Source: Clostridia bacterium 41_269 (GTDB lineage: Bacteria; Bacillota; DTU086). From it: DNA of 64,000 nt. The translations under genes were made by a program, and so were the position numbers. Location: contig LGEZ01000003.1 in the NCBI GenBank assembly GCA_001508005.1, positions 39,298 to 103,297 of the forward strand, written 5' to 3'. Below, in pieces: positions 28,133-36,682 of the stretch (position 1 is its first letter; each line of letters starts with the position of its first letter). The notes under the pieces were generated by a model that saw only the letters and a program-made list of their open reading frames with translations, made no database searches and had not been told where the DNA came from.

Positions 28133-28970
28133 TTATTTCTCTGCAGCTAAACGCTTTATAAGCAGATTAAGATCTGAAGCGTTGGAAGTGGGCTGATGGC
28201 ATTGGGCTTCCCGACATACGTATGCCCGGGCTTCTTTTTTTCTTCGCTGTTATTTGTTCCTAAAGGATTAACTGCTTTATTGGGAACATAGGGTTTTATG
28301 GCTGCAGCCCAAAGGTTTTGGAATGCGTCATCGTCAATGCTGCCTGTTATTTCAATTTTAATCCATGGATTTATGGCAGTATATACAGCTAATGCATATT
28401 CTGATGCTGTAATTCCATATTCCCGGTAGAAACCGCCAAATGCTTCCAAAGCAGCCACTGCAGCTTTCCCGTAGCGGTTATTTCCCGTTAGGGCTTCCAG
28501 TTCCAGCAGCCACTTGGCGGCATATGCATTCTGCTGAAGATCCATAAGAGGTGCAGACAGCATACCCAATTCATCGGAATTGGGTATGCTGTCATAAAAG
28601 CCACCTTCGGGGGACTGCAGTTTTTGGATGCAGAGCTGGGCTAGAATTTCAGCTTTTTTAAGAAATTTTTTGTTGCCTAGATGCTGATATGCTGTGGTAA
28701 ATGCCTGTCCCATCATTACCTGGTCTATTAAAAGGCCAAAAACTTGAGCGGTGGTACCATCATAGAAGTGGGCATAACCCTTTTGGGGTCATAATTCAGT
28801 TTTTCCAATGACAAAAGGGTATCAAGGGCTCTTTTTCCCCACTTTTTTTCAAATACCTTAGAAATATAAAAAAGAGTATCTGCCAGCATTGCATTCCAAT
28901 TGGTATAGATGTTTTTATCTGTCCTTGGATAGGTGGCTCTTTTTCTTTCCTGTATGCCTATTTTGCAGTT
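28133..28970 (-). pseudogene. Remnant of a DUF255/YyaL thioredoxin-domain gene
   Basis: Only the C-terminal part of a protein normally near 680 residues is left. In three frames one reads NWNAMLADTLFYISKVFEKK, then AHFYDGTTAQVFGLLIDQVM, then AYVCREAQCHQPTSNA at the end, the last being the family's terminal Cys motif. The first shift is at TTTT 28781-28784 (one base missing), the second at the T7 run 28235-28241. The thioredoxin half has no trace: beyond about 28970 the frame meets a stop and the divergent yigZ lies close by. The loss of the 5' half makes true decay likely even if the two shifts were sequencing errors. Confidence 0.8.
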
Positions 28971-29146
28971 TTTTTTATTTTGGCATTTAGAAGTAAGGTC
29001 TATGTTATCTTTAAAATAAAAAAATTGGTTTTAGAAGATATTTATTTTGTGATCACAGGAATTTTTGCGAAAGAAATTTCAAAATGCTATGATAATAATA
29101 GTTTTTTTAATAATAGTTTCATTGAGCTTTGGGTAGGTGTGTCCTT

Positions 29147-29770
29147 TTGAGAACTTTTAAGTCTGTATTGGACAGTGCCCAAACCGAAATAGTCATTAAA
29201 AAATCTCGTTTTATTTCCCACGTATTTCCAGTCCACAGTGAGGAAGAAGCTAAAAACTATCTTATGGAAATTAAAGAAAAATATAGAGATGCTACCCATA
29301 ATGTTTTTGCCTGGCAGGTAGGCATTGATAAAATTCTTCAAAGATGTGGGGATGATGGGGAACCCAGCGGTACTGCAGGAAGACCCATTTTAGAGGTGAT
29401 CAAACAGAGGGGACTAACCAATGTTTTAATAGTTGTTACCAGATATTTCGGTGGAATAAAGTTGGGAGCAGGGGGCCTAATTAGAGCATACACCCAAGCT
29501 GCAAGGGAAGGCTTAGATAAAGCTGGTATCGCTTTAAAGGCTCTCCATGACATCTACTGGATTTCCGCTGATTATTCCCTGTGGGGGCAGCTGAGCCGAG
29601 AAATGGAAAAATGGGGTAAAATTGAAAAGGTTAATTACACTCAACAAGTAGAAACCAAACTGCTTGTTCCCACCAGTTTTTCCGGCGATTTTGAGAAAAT
29701 CATATATGAGCTTACTGCAGGAAATGCAGTTGTTAAAAAAATAGGAAGCACTTATGCTCCTTTAAAATAA
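29147..29770 (+). CDS. yigZ: YigZ/IMPACT family protein
   Basis: About 207 residues. The N-terminal UPF0029/Impact domain has VIKKSRFISHVFPV, DATHNVFAWQVG, RCGDDGEPSGTAGRPILEVI and VVTRYFGGIKLGAGGLIRAY; a short ferredoxin-like C-terminal domain (DUF1949) follows. The biochemical role in bacteria is not settled; the eukaryotic relative acts on translation control. TTG 29147 (LRTFKSVLDSAQTE) with AGGTG upstream is preferred over TTG 29129 because family members begin at this position. A strong terminator follows. Confidence 0.9.
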   Translation: MRTFKSVLDSAQTEIVIKKSRFISHVFPVHSEEEAKNYLMEIKEKYRDATHNVFAWQVGIDKILQRCGDDGEPSGTAGRPILEVIKQRGLTNVLIVVTRYFGGIKLGAGGLIRAYTQAAREGLDKAGIALKALHDIYWISADYSLWGQLSREMEKWGKIEKVNYTQQVETKLLVPTSFSGDFEKIIYELTAGNAVVKKIGSTYAPLK

Positions 29771-29796
29771 ATTGTCTGAATTTGCTCAGAGATGTT

Positions 29797-29832
29797 AAAA
29801 GCCGCCCCTTTATGTAGAGGCGGCTTTTTATT
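29797..29832 (+). terminator. Intrinsic terminator after yigZ
   Basis: AAAAGCCGCC and GGCGGCTTTTTA enclose a 12-base loop. Confidence 0.85.
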
Positions 29833-29837
29833 TGAAA

Positions 29838-30245
29838 GAGCCCGCAGTGATCTTTGCTCCGGCTACTGCGGATTCCTGCATAGCCCACTGCAATCTTTCG
29901 ACCACAGCAGACCATTACGAAACCCGCAATAACCTTTGCTCGACCGGCAAGAGTACCTTGTAAGCAGATAAAAGCCTCTCAACCCTTACCTACCTACAGC
30001 TATAACCTTAAAAAAGTTTAAGGAAATAACCTGCGGCACCCAAGCCGATCTTAGCTCGACCCCTATTCCATCCCTGAAGACCCAGCAGCAATCCTTGGAG
30101 TGCTGCCAAGCCTTTTTGAGACAGAAAGGGATCTGCCCTCCGGCTGGTACCGAGCCCCAAAGACCCGGTACCAACCTTCAGCCGACCGCTGCCAAGCCCC
30201 ATCAGGGGACCTGACAGCGATCTGGGCTCGACCACTGCGAACCCT
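29838..30245. repeat. Noncoding cluster of degenerate ~30-bp repeats
   Basis: About seven imperfect units resembling GCNATCTTNGCTCGACC followed by CTGC occur at 29839, 29881, 29919, 30030, 30084, 30126 and 30211. GCTCGACC itself appears at 29938, 30053 and 30227 and TCGACC also at 29898. Several units contain their own inverted arms, for example GGTACCG/CGGTACC (30147-30174). The tract is richer in G+C than its flanks. Short open frames on the minus strand look like translations of the repeats, not genes. Irregular spacing and lack of identical units exclude a CRISPR array. Confidence 0.6.
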
Positions 30246-30397
30246 GTCGGTAAATATAGTTCCCTAAAGGTAGGATTAATATGAGAAGAATTATAAATAA
30301 ATTTTAGGTAAAATTTGATAAAAAAACTAAGGGGCAGGCCGGGCGCTTGATTAGGTTTTATGGAGCCTTATATGGTTATATAAATTTAGAAAAATAA

Positions 30398-30465
30398 AGG
30401 GCAGTTGTTGATAAGAGCTGTTGGTGCATCTTAACTGGAACTTACTGCTCCATTTCAACTGCCCT
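30398..30465. repeat. 10-bp perfect inverted repeat enclosing 48 bases
   Basis: AGGGCAGTTG (30398-30407) and CAACTGCCCT (30456-30465). Inside, TAAGA and TCTTA can form a second stem around GCTGTTGGTGCA. It could be a small structured RNA or a miniature element. Together with the repeat cluster it fills the 29771-30604 gap, which otherwise contains no gene. Confidence 0.5.
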
Positions 30466-30604
30466 ATTAGTATTATTTCTAAATTCTTTAAATTTTATTT
30501 TAGAAAAAAGCGGATTTTTAGGTTTCTTTAGGGTACATTTTTTATTCTTAAAATACTGTTGTTTGTGATATAATTTTTAGAGGTGCTTTAGGGAGGGGCA
30601 TTTT

Positions 30605-31144
30605 TTGAAAAAGTTATACTTTTTGTTTTCTGTCCTTGCAGCAGGAGACACAAGACTTTTTTTAATTATCAATAGGCACTGCCGGTGCTTTATTTTGGAT
30701 GCTGTTATGTCCAAAATAACCCATCTGGGAGGAGCATTCTTTACCCTTTTTATCTGCTGGTTTTTAATTTTTTTCAATATTCACATGAGCAGATCTGCTG
30801 CCCTTGAAGCTCTGCTGGCCCTTTGTCTAAGTCAAACAGCGGTACAGATTCTAAAAAGAAAAATCGCGAGGCTCCGTCCCTATCTGGTTTTTAAGAATAT
30901 ACATGTTCAAAAACCTCTTTTGGATTTTTCCTTCCCATCGGGCCATACCACTGCTGGATATGTTCTGGCAATGTCCTTTTCCTATAATTGTCCGGTATTG
31001 TTTTATCCCCTTATGGGGCTGGCTTCCCTGATCGGCTTTTCCAGAACCTACCTTGGGTTCCATTACCCTTTGGATGTGGTAATGGGTGCTGTCATCGGAA
31101 TTGGAACATCCTATGTGGTGCACCATATTATGTTCATTTTGTAA
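30605..31144 (+). CDS. PAP2-family membrane phosphatase
   Basis: 179 residues, about five membrane helices. The three phosphatase signatures are complete: KRKIARLRP, PSGHTTAGY and SRTYLGFHYPLDVVMG. The topology fits undecaprenyl-pyrophosphate or phosphatidylglycerophosphate phosphatases (BcrC-like); the specific lipid is not decidable. TTG 30605 lies 6 bases after GGGAGGGG. It converges tail to tail on the MFS gene without any gap. Confidence 0.88.
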   Translation: MKKLYFLFSVLAAGDTRLFLIINRHCRCFILDAVMSKITHLGGAFFTLFICWFLIFFNIHMSRSAALEALLALCLSQTAVQILKRKIARLRPYLVFKNIHVQKPLLDFSFPSGHTTAGYVLAMSFSYNCPVLFYPLMGLASLIGFSRTYLGFHYPLDVVMGAVIGIGTSYVVHHIMFIL

Positions 31145-32374
31145 TTATCTTTCCTGCAGCAGCTGTGGAGGAAGCATTTTTTCAGCTCTGATGAAAAGAA
31201 AGGAAAGGATAGCTGCTGCAGCTGCAGCGGCAGCTGCAGCAGTGAAAAAGGGGATTTTTCCTATTGTGGAAATAAAGCCGAATACAGGAGGTCCCCCTGC
31301 CACCCCAAAAAATCTTAATGAACCGTATAAACAGGTGATAAGCCCCCTTTCTCCAGAAGAAGCTGCACTGGTAATAAGGGTATTTGTTCCCGGCAGAACC
31401 ATGCCCACTCCAGAGCCTAAGAAAATTAAAGCAGTAAAGAGAGCATAAATATTGTTTACGAAGGAAATTGCTGCCAATGAAAGGGTTATGGAAGAAAGCC
31501 CTGCAGTTATTCCTATTTTGAGGAATTTGGCTTTAACCTGCTGAAAAAGACTTCCCGAAAAATAGGAAGTAAGAGCCATGGTGCTCACAGGAATAGCAAT
31601 TAGAAGGCCTGCATAGAAACCCTTAATGCCGTATTCCTTTTCAAGGATATCTGAAAGCCAGCTTAAAACGCCAAAAAGAATAAATAATGCGGTCATTCCT
31701 GATAAAAAGGAAACAATAAGGGATAATCCCTTTTCCTTAAAAATATTTTTTAACTGGCCCCAGTACTGGGTTAAGGACTGGCGGCCTTTATTTTTTAATG
31801 GGGGTTCCTTTACTAAAAACCAGACTGCAAGGGCAGTGGGTATGGCTAAAATCCCATACGCGAAAAAAGGAACAAACCAAGCTATAAGACCCAGAGCAGC
31901 TCCTGCAATGGGGCTTATCACTTTTCCCAGACCGTTGGATGCTTCAAGAATTCCAAGGGCTTTGGTGCGCTCTTTAGACTGGATCAAATCTCCTGTTAGC
32001 GCCATTGCCAGCTGATATGTTCCCCCTGCTCCAATTCCCTGAATGATTCTTCCTAAAATAATCATATTGTAAGGCTGTGCCAGAAGTATGGATGACACTC
32101 CTGATATCAACCCTCCAATCCCGTATATTATCAGCGCCGGCGCCATTATGGTTTTGCGGCCCAAATGATCCGATGCAAACCCGGCAAAGGGAATGGTAAG
32201 ACCGGCGGGAATAGAAAAGGCAGTTATAATAAGCCCCACCTGAAAAAGAGAAAGGTTCATCGCTGATTTAACAGCAGGGAGGATGGGGATGAGCAGGGAG
32301 TTTCCTAAAACCATTATAAAGGGCACAGCATTTAATACGGCAAACCACAGTTTAAAACCCGGTTTCGAATTCAT
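31145..32374 (-). CDS. MFS transporter
   Basis: 409 residues with 12 predicted membrane helices. Motif A-like GFASDHLGRKTIMAP lies between helices 2 and 3, and motif C-like GIGAGGTYQLAMALTG in helix 4. It resembles drug/multidrug exporters of the 12-TM group. The last helix contains a run of ten alanines encoded by a GCTGCA/GCAGCT-type microsatellite (about 31208-31242). Substrate unknown. The start ATG 32374 is followed upstream by a short divergent gap to yqhV. Confidence 0.88.
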   Translation of the reverse strand: MNSKPGFKLWFAVLNAVPFIMVLGNSLLIPILPAVKSAMNLSLFQVGLIITAFSIPAGLTIPFAGFASDHLGRKTIMAPALIIYGIGGLISGVSSILLAQPYNMIILGRIIQGIGAGGTYQLAMALTGDLIQSKERTKALGILEASNGLGKVISPIAGAALGLIAWFVPFFAYGILAIPTALAVWFLVKEPPLKNKGRQSLTQYWGQLKNIFKEKGLSLIVSFLSGMTALFILFGVLSWLSDILEKEYGIKGFYAGLLIAIPVSTMALTSYFSGSLFQQVKAKFLKIGITAGLSSITLSLAAISFVNNIYALFTALIFLGSGVGMVLPGTNTLITSAASSGERGLITCLYGSLRFFGVAGGPPVFGFISTIGKIPFFTAAAAAAAAAAILSFLFIRAEKMLPPQLLQER

Positions 32375-32513
32375 TTTATCCTCACTTTCTTTTAGCTAAA
32401 CATGATTTTTCTAAAGGTATTATTCCCTTAGGTTTTTAAGATATGTTTTACTTCTAAACACCTAAGATATCTGCGTACAAATGTAATTAAGAAATAAAAA
32501 TGGGGAGAAAAAT

Positions 32514-32786
32514 ATGTTTTTTGTAAAGGATAAATACGTTTTTGGAATGGCGCTGGTACGCTTTTTTTCTGCTTTCATGGAATTTTCTGCAGCAGTGCTT
32601 ATGCTTAAATTAAACAGAGTGGATAAGGCAATGCAGGTTAATGCTTTTTTAGCTTTGGTAGGGCCCATTGTTCTCATTACCGCAACAGGGATTGGGCTTG
32701 CAGGTTTGGCGGGTAAAACATCTCCCTATAAACTAATACTTATTGCTTTGGGAGTATTCCTGATAGTTGTGGGGGCAAGAAAATGA
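32514..32786 (+). CDS. YqhV family protein (DUF2619)
   Basis: 90 residues with three hydrophobic helices, MALVRFFSAFMEFSAAVLML at the N-terminus and ILIALGVFLIVVGARK at the end. The family is confined to spore formers, and in Bacillus yqhV lies next to the spoIIIA operon. Function unknown. ATG 32514 behind GGGGAGA. Here it stands alone before comA. Confidence 0.85.
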   Translation: MFFVKDKYVFGMALVRFFSAFMEFSAAVLMLKLNRVDKAMQVNAFLALVGPIVLITATGIGLAGLAGKTSPYKLILIALGVFLIVVGARK

Positions 32787-32811
32787 CTTTAAATAAAAAG
32801 GGGTGAGATCA

Positions 32812-33615
32812 TTGGAGGATAAAGGAGCATATATTCACTGGACTGATTTTTTAAAGTTTCCCATTGCTGGGCGCAGCGTAAAGCCGAGAACAGCAGGGCT
32901 GACGATGGTTATTGATAAAGGTATGGGATTAACGCAGATAAGGGAGCTATTGGAGATGGCTTCGGAATTCATTGATTTGATCAAACTGGGTTTTGGAACC
33001 TCTGCTTTGTATTCCACTCCCCTTTTGAGGAGGAAGATAGATCTGGTTAGGTCTTATAAAGTGGATATATATCCGGGGGGAACCTTTTTAGAGGTGGCAG
33101 TGCTCCAGGGAAAACTTAAAGAGTATTTAAAATTCTGCAGGGAACTTGGTTTTTCAGCCGTAGAAATTTCGGACGGTACCATAAATATGAAGTATGAGGA
33201 AAGAAAAGATGCCATAAAGCGGGCAGCAGATTTGGGCTTTATAGTATTGTCAGAAGTAGGGAAAAAAGATGTTCGTCATCAGCTGGATGCAGAAAACCTT
33301 GCCCAGCTGATAGAAGAAGATCTTTTAGAGGGTGCATTTAAGGTAATTATTGAGGGGAGGGAATCGGGTCGAGGTGTGGTACTTTATGATAATAAGGGAA
33401 ATATAAAGGAAGAGTTTATAAATACTCTGCTGCTTAGAGTAAGGGATTTAAACTCCATTATCTGGGAAGCTCCCTTGAAGAGTCAGCAGCAGGAATTTAT
33501 TACCCGCTTTGGTCCCAATGTTAATTTAGGAAATATTAAACCTGATGAAGTTATAGCTCTAGAGGCTTTAAGGGTGGGCTTAAGAGGGGATACTCTGCGG
33601 CTGTGTGTAGATTAA
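32812..33615 (+). CDS. comA: Phosphosulfolactate synthase ComA
   Basis: About 267 residues forming a TIM barrel. Blocks: PRTAGLTMVIDKGMGLTQI, DLIKLGFGTSALY, DIYPGGTFLEVAVLQGKL, AVEISDGTINM, VLSEVGKKD and IIEGRESGRGVVLYD. The enzyme adds sulfite to phosphoenolpyruvate to give (2R)-phospho-3-sulfolactate, the first step towards sulfolactate (abundant in Bacillus spores) or coenzyme M in methanogens. TTG 32812 is preferred over GTG 32803 since AAAAGGGG is the ribosome site. comB follows 46 bases downstream. Confidence 0.92.
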   Translation: MEDKGAYIHWTDFLKFPIAGRSVKPRTAGLTMVIDKGMGLTQIRELLEMASEFIDLIKLGFGTSALYSTPLLRRKIDLVRSYKVDIYPGGTFLEVAVLQGKLKEYLKFCRELGFSAVEISDGTINMKYEERKDAIKRAADLGFIVLSEVGKKDVRHQLDAENLAQLIEEDLLEGAFKVIIEGRESGRGVVLYDNKGNIKEEFINTLLLRVRDLNSIIWEAPLKSQQQEFITRFGPNVNLGNIKPDEVIALEALRVGLRGDTLRLCVD

Positions 33616-33661
33616 ATGGTAAGAGGGACTGGAGTGGTGATGAAACATTGGGGGTATTGCT

Positions 33662-34387
33662 TTGAAACTGGACATTGTTTTAAGAGCTGAGGATATTTCC
33701 CCAAAAGAATTAAAGGGCAAAACCGCTGTAGCTATTGATGTTTTTCGGGCAACCACAACCATAATAACGGCATTGGAAAAGGGATGCAGATCGGTGATAC
33801 CAGTTGTTTCCATTGAGGAAGCAGAGAAAAAAAAGGAAGAACTGCTGGCTTCAGGACATGGAGTTTTTACAGCAGGTGAGAGAAAGGGATTAAAAATTCC
33901 AGGTTTTGATTTGGGAAATTCTCCCCAAGAGTTAAGGGATGTCTCCTTAAAAGATAAAATTATTATTCTAACAACCAGCAACGGCACCAGGGCTATCCGT
34001 AATTCTGAAGGGGCAGACAGGATATTGATAGGGGCTTTTATTAACTGCCGGGCTGTTGCTGAAGTTTTGGCTTCAAAATATGGGGATGTGATTTTTGTCT
34101 GTGCAGGCAGGCTTGGGGAATTTTCTCTAGAGGACTTTTTAGCTGCCGGGGCCATGACTTATTATCTGAGGAAAAAAACAGAGCAGGCTCTAGAAATTTC
34201 AGATTTGACCGCTGCTGCTGAAAAACTTTTTGAATGCACCAAGGGCGACTTGCTGGGATTTTTAGGTAAAACAAAACATGGAAAGTATCTTAAGGAAATA
34301 GGTTATTCGAGGGATATAGATTACTGCTGCACCCTTAATACATCCAGTATTGTACCGGAATATGCAGAAGGGGAAATAAAAATATAA
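33662..34387 (+). CDS. comB: 2-phosphosulfolactate phosphatase ComB
   Basis: 241 residues. Family blocks AVAIDVFRATTTIITAL, GFDLGNSPQEL, ILTTSNGTRAI, IGAFINCRAVAEVL and VCAGRLGEFSLEDFLAAGAM are all present. The Mg-dependent enzyme removes phosphate from phosphosulfolactate, so with ComA it yields 3-sulfolactate. No sulfolactate dehydrogenase or coenzyme M genes are near, which favours sulfolactate itself as the product, perhaps for spores. TTG 33662 lies behind GGGGG. Confidence 0.93.
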   Translation: MKLDIVLRAEDISPKELKGKTAVAIDVFRATTTIITALEKGCRSVIPVVSIEEAEKKKEELLASGHGVFTAGERKGLKIPGFDLGNSPQELRDVSLKDKIIILTTSNGTRAIRNSEGADRILIGAFINCRAVAEVLASKYGDVIFVCAGRLGEFSLEDFLAAGAMTYYLRKKTEQALEISDLTAAAEKLFECTKGDLLGFLGKTKHGKYLKEIGYSRDIDYCCTLNTSSIVPEYAEGEIKI

Positions 34388-34416
34388 AAATGTGAGCTTA
34401 ACAAATAAAAAAAACT

Positions 34417-34447
34417 CCCCTGGTATAAAATAAGAAAAATCCAGGGG
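34417..34447 (+). promoter_or_regulatory. Hairpin masking the ribosome binding site of the polyprenyl synthase gene
   Basis: CCCCTGG (34417-34423) pairs with CCAGGGG (34441-34447), which includes most of the GGGGGG Shine-Dalgarno site of the gene starting at 34457. The 17-base loop is A+T-rich. It may serve as translation control or as a weak terminator of comB. Confidence 0.45.
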
Positions 34448-34456
34448 GGTAAGCAA

Positions 34457-35454
34457 ATGAAGGATTTTTCCACGGACCGCAGCAGAAATATATGCCCTGT
34501 GTCCTATAATCAAATGGCACATTTTTGGGGCATTGAAGGGGTCTACCAGCTGATTGACAGGGAGCTTTTGGGAAGCGGAGGCAAATTTCAGAAGGAAATA
34601 TTCCGCTACCTCTTGGAAAGACCTGGAAAGGGATTGAGGCCCCTGTTGGTTTTAATGTGTGCCGGCTTTGGCAGATGCAGGACAGATGTTAAACCTTTGG
34701 CAGCGGGACTGGAAATGCTGCACCTAGCAACTTTAGTTCACGATGATATTATTGACGGAGCGTACATAAGAAGGGGAAGGAACAGCATAAATGCTCTTTG
34801 GGGTGCAGGAGCAGCAGTTATAACAGGGGATATGCTTTTTGGGAAAAGCCTAAAATTGATAGGAAGATATGGAGACAAGGCTGTAAAGATTTATGCAAAA
34901 ATTATTGAGCGGATGGTGTCCGGAGAGTTTCAGCAGATGGAAGCTCTGTTTGATTATTCCCTAGACGAATCTTCCTATTTCAGAATTGTTGGGAAAAAAA
35001 CAGCGTATTTTTTTTCCCAATGCTGCAGATTGGGTGCTTGGGCTGCGGGAGTGAATCATGAGCAGATAAAGATTTTAGAGCGTTTCGGATTTTTTTTTTT
35101 GGAATGGCATTTCAGATACAGGATGATATAATGGACTGGTTTTCCAGCGAAGGGGAATTGGGCAAACCTGTGGGGCAGGACCTCCGCCGGGGTTTAATTA
35201 CTCTCCCTTTGATTAAAGCGCTTAAATTGAGCAATAAAAAGGAAGAAATACAGAAAATAATAGATAGAAGAAAATTTTCATCGGAAGAAATGGACTTTAT
35301 AAGGAAAAAAATTGTTCAAAGTGGAGCTTTGGCTTTTTCTAAAAAAACTGCTGAACTTTACCTCAGCAGAGCAGTTAAACTGCTTTCTTCATTACCTGAT
35401 ATAGAGGCAAGAAGCCATCTAAAAAATATAGCTGAAAATATGCTTGAACAGTAA
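34457..35454 (+). CDS. Polyprenyl diphosphate synthase (frameshifted as given)
   Basis: Trans-prenyltransferase of about 330 residues that elongates farnesyl diphosphate to a heptaprenyl- or octaprenyl-like chain. The first Asp-rich motif is LVHDDIIDGA at about residue 97 and the second is FQIQDDIMDW, which lies in the following frame. The break is the T11 run 35090-35100: the family sequence GFFLGMAFQIQDD needs one more T or two fewer. Substrate-binding PGKGLRPLLVLM is intact. No quinone-biosynthesis genes are adjacent. The masked Shine-Dalgarno site is described separately. Confidence 0.85.
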
Positions 35455-35615
35455 AACTACTCTGTTTTTCAAAATGGTTATTGCTGTTGTTTTTAGGATA
35501 CCAAAAAAAATTTTTAGAAGGAAATTGCAGTTGAGACTAGAAATATAAATGTGGGCAGCAGGTGAGGGAGTTTTTTAGATATATTATAGTAAGATTGGCA
35601 ATGGAGGGGAGTAAT

Positions 35616-36311
35616 TTGAAATTTGATCTAGAACCAGTACGGGTGCGTGAGTACAGCCCCATTAGAGAGGAAGTTTTTACTATGCTGAGAGAAGCCATCT
35701 TAAACGGCAAACTGAAACCAGGAGATAGGCTGGTGGAAAGGGAGCTTGCTGAACAGCTTGGTGTCAGCAGGACTCCTGTCCGGGAAGCCTTAAGAAAACT
35801 GGAGCTGGAAAACCTAGTAACCCACATTCCCCGCAAGGGAGTAGTTGTTTCTGAAATTTCCAAAAAAGATATAGTGGAAATTTTGGATATTCGTGCTTGT
35901 TTAGAGGGCCTTGGAGCACGGGAAGCTGCAAAAAAAGCTACAGAAGAAGATATCGGAGAATTGAAGGGTTATATAGAAAAAATGAAAGAAGAGATGAGCA
36001 ATAACAACATGGAAGAGGTTAATAAGCTCCATAATCAGTTTCATAGAAAGATACTGGAAATCGCTGGTTATCCAAGGCTTTCTCAGATGGTTAGCTCCCT
36101 TGGGGATTATATCAGCAGATTTACGAAAATGGGATATACTATCCCAGGCCGACTGGATAAGGCAATGAAAGAGCATACGGAATTGATTGAAGCTATTATG
36201 CAACGCAATCCTGAACTTGCTAAACAAATAGCAGAGGATCATATTGATAATTCCAAGAGCGTTATTTTAAAGCAGTACGAAGAGACTCAGAAAAAGAGCA
36301 AGAAGGTTTAA
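35616..36311 (+). CDS. GntR-family regulator, FadR/FCD type
   Basis: About 231 residues. The winged helix is at the N-terminus (GDRLVERELAEQLGVSRTPV, REALRKLELENLV). The FCD ligand-binding domain has DIRACLEGLGAREAA, the metal-binding Asp/His pattern NKLHNQFHRKI and HTELIEAIMQ. Ligands of such regulators are often organic acids. TTG 35616 follows GGAGGGGAG by 5 bases; ATG 35601 would start inside this site. No clear target gene adjoins it; a paralogue lies at 56.8 kb. Confidence 0.88.
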   Translation: MKFDLEPVRVREYSPIREEVFTMLREAILNGKLKPGDRLVERELAEQLGVSRTPVREALRKLELENLVTHIPRKGVVVSEISKKDIVEILDIRACLEGLGAREAAKKATEEDIGELKGYIEKMKEEMSNNNMEEVNKLHNQFHRKILEIAGYPRLSQMVSSLGDYISRFTKMGYTIPGRLDKAMKEHTELIEAIMQRNPELAKQIAEDHIDNSKSVILKQYEETQKKSKKV

Positions 36312-36359
36312 GGGAATTATTTTTAAATTATCTTAATTTATCAAAATCCAGAAGGGCAC

Positions 36360-36386
36360 GAAGGGCACTTTTTATCAGTGCCCTTC
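36360..36386 (+). terminator. Hairpin after the GntR gene
   Basis: GAAGGGCACT, loop TTTTATC, AGTGCCCTTC. It has no T tract, but a near copy at 36651-36671 does. Confidence 0.55.
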
Positions 36387-36421
36387 AGACTGTCAACAAA
36401 CCCTCTTACTAAATCTTAGTA

Positions 36422-36632
36422 GGTCTCTGCTGCGGTTTGCGAAACGACTTAACGAGCGCTGGCTAACAGCTCTTAGCGAAGCGTAAGGCAAAACCGGGAG
36501 GCGCGAATAGGATGTGAGCGCCATTCCCAACTGAGATAGGATGCCGAATTTGGGGCGGTCCGGTTTTGCCTATAAGCTTTGCTTAGAGCTGTCCAGTGTG
36601 AGTTCAGGAGTGAGAAAACTGCAGCAGAGACC
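36422..36632. ncRNA. Large nested-palindrome element, possible structured RNA or miniature mobile element
   Basis: Outer arms 36422-36438 (GGTCTCTGCTGCGGTTT) and 36616-36632 pair at 16 of 17 positions. Inner arms 36466-36497 and 36560-36592 form a second stem of about 30 pairs, ending in AGGCAAAACCGG/CCGGTTTTGCC. The apical part holds a further stem (GGGAGGCGC with GCGCCATTCCC) and two copies of ATAGGATG (36507, 36536). No start codon with a ribosome site is seen. An intrinsic terminator follows at 36651, consistent with a rightward transcript. The region is G+C-rich relative to the flanks. Not matched by me to a known RNA family. Confidence 0.5.
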
Positions 36633-36650
36633 CTTTGTCAACAAGCTGGA

Positions 36651-36682
36651 GGGCACTGTTTATCAGTGTCCTTTTTATTTTT
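36651..36682 (+). terminator. Intrinsic terminator beyond the structured element
   Basis: GGGCACT, loop GTTTATC, AGTGTCC, followed by TTTTTATTTTT. It shares 21 of 24 positions with the hairpin at 36360. Confidence 0.75.

Noticed and set aside
30008..30235. Leftward Gly/Leu-rich open frame of about 75 residues
   Set aside because: It is a translation of the degenerate repeats, with no ribosome site and no family features.
29838..30245. CRISPR array
   Set aside because: Units are imperfect, irregularly spaced and lack unique spacers of constant length; no cas genes are present.
36422..36632. 6S RNA
   Set aside because: The long rod is suggestive, but the branched apex with a strong GC stem and the total length do not fit the usual single-bubble shape; kept as an unassigned element.
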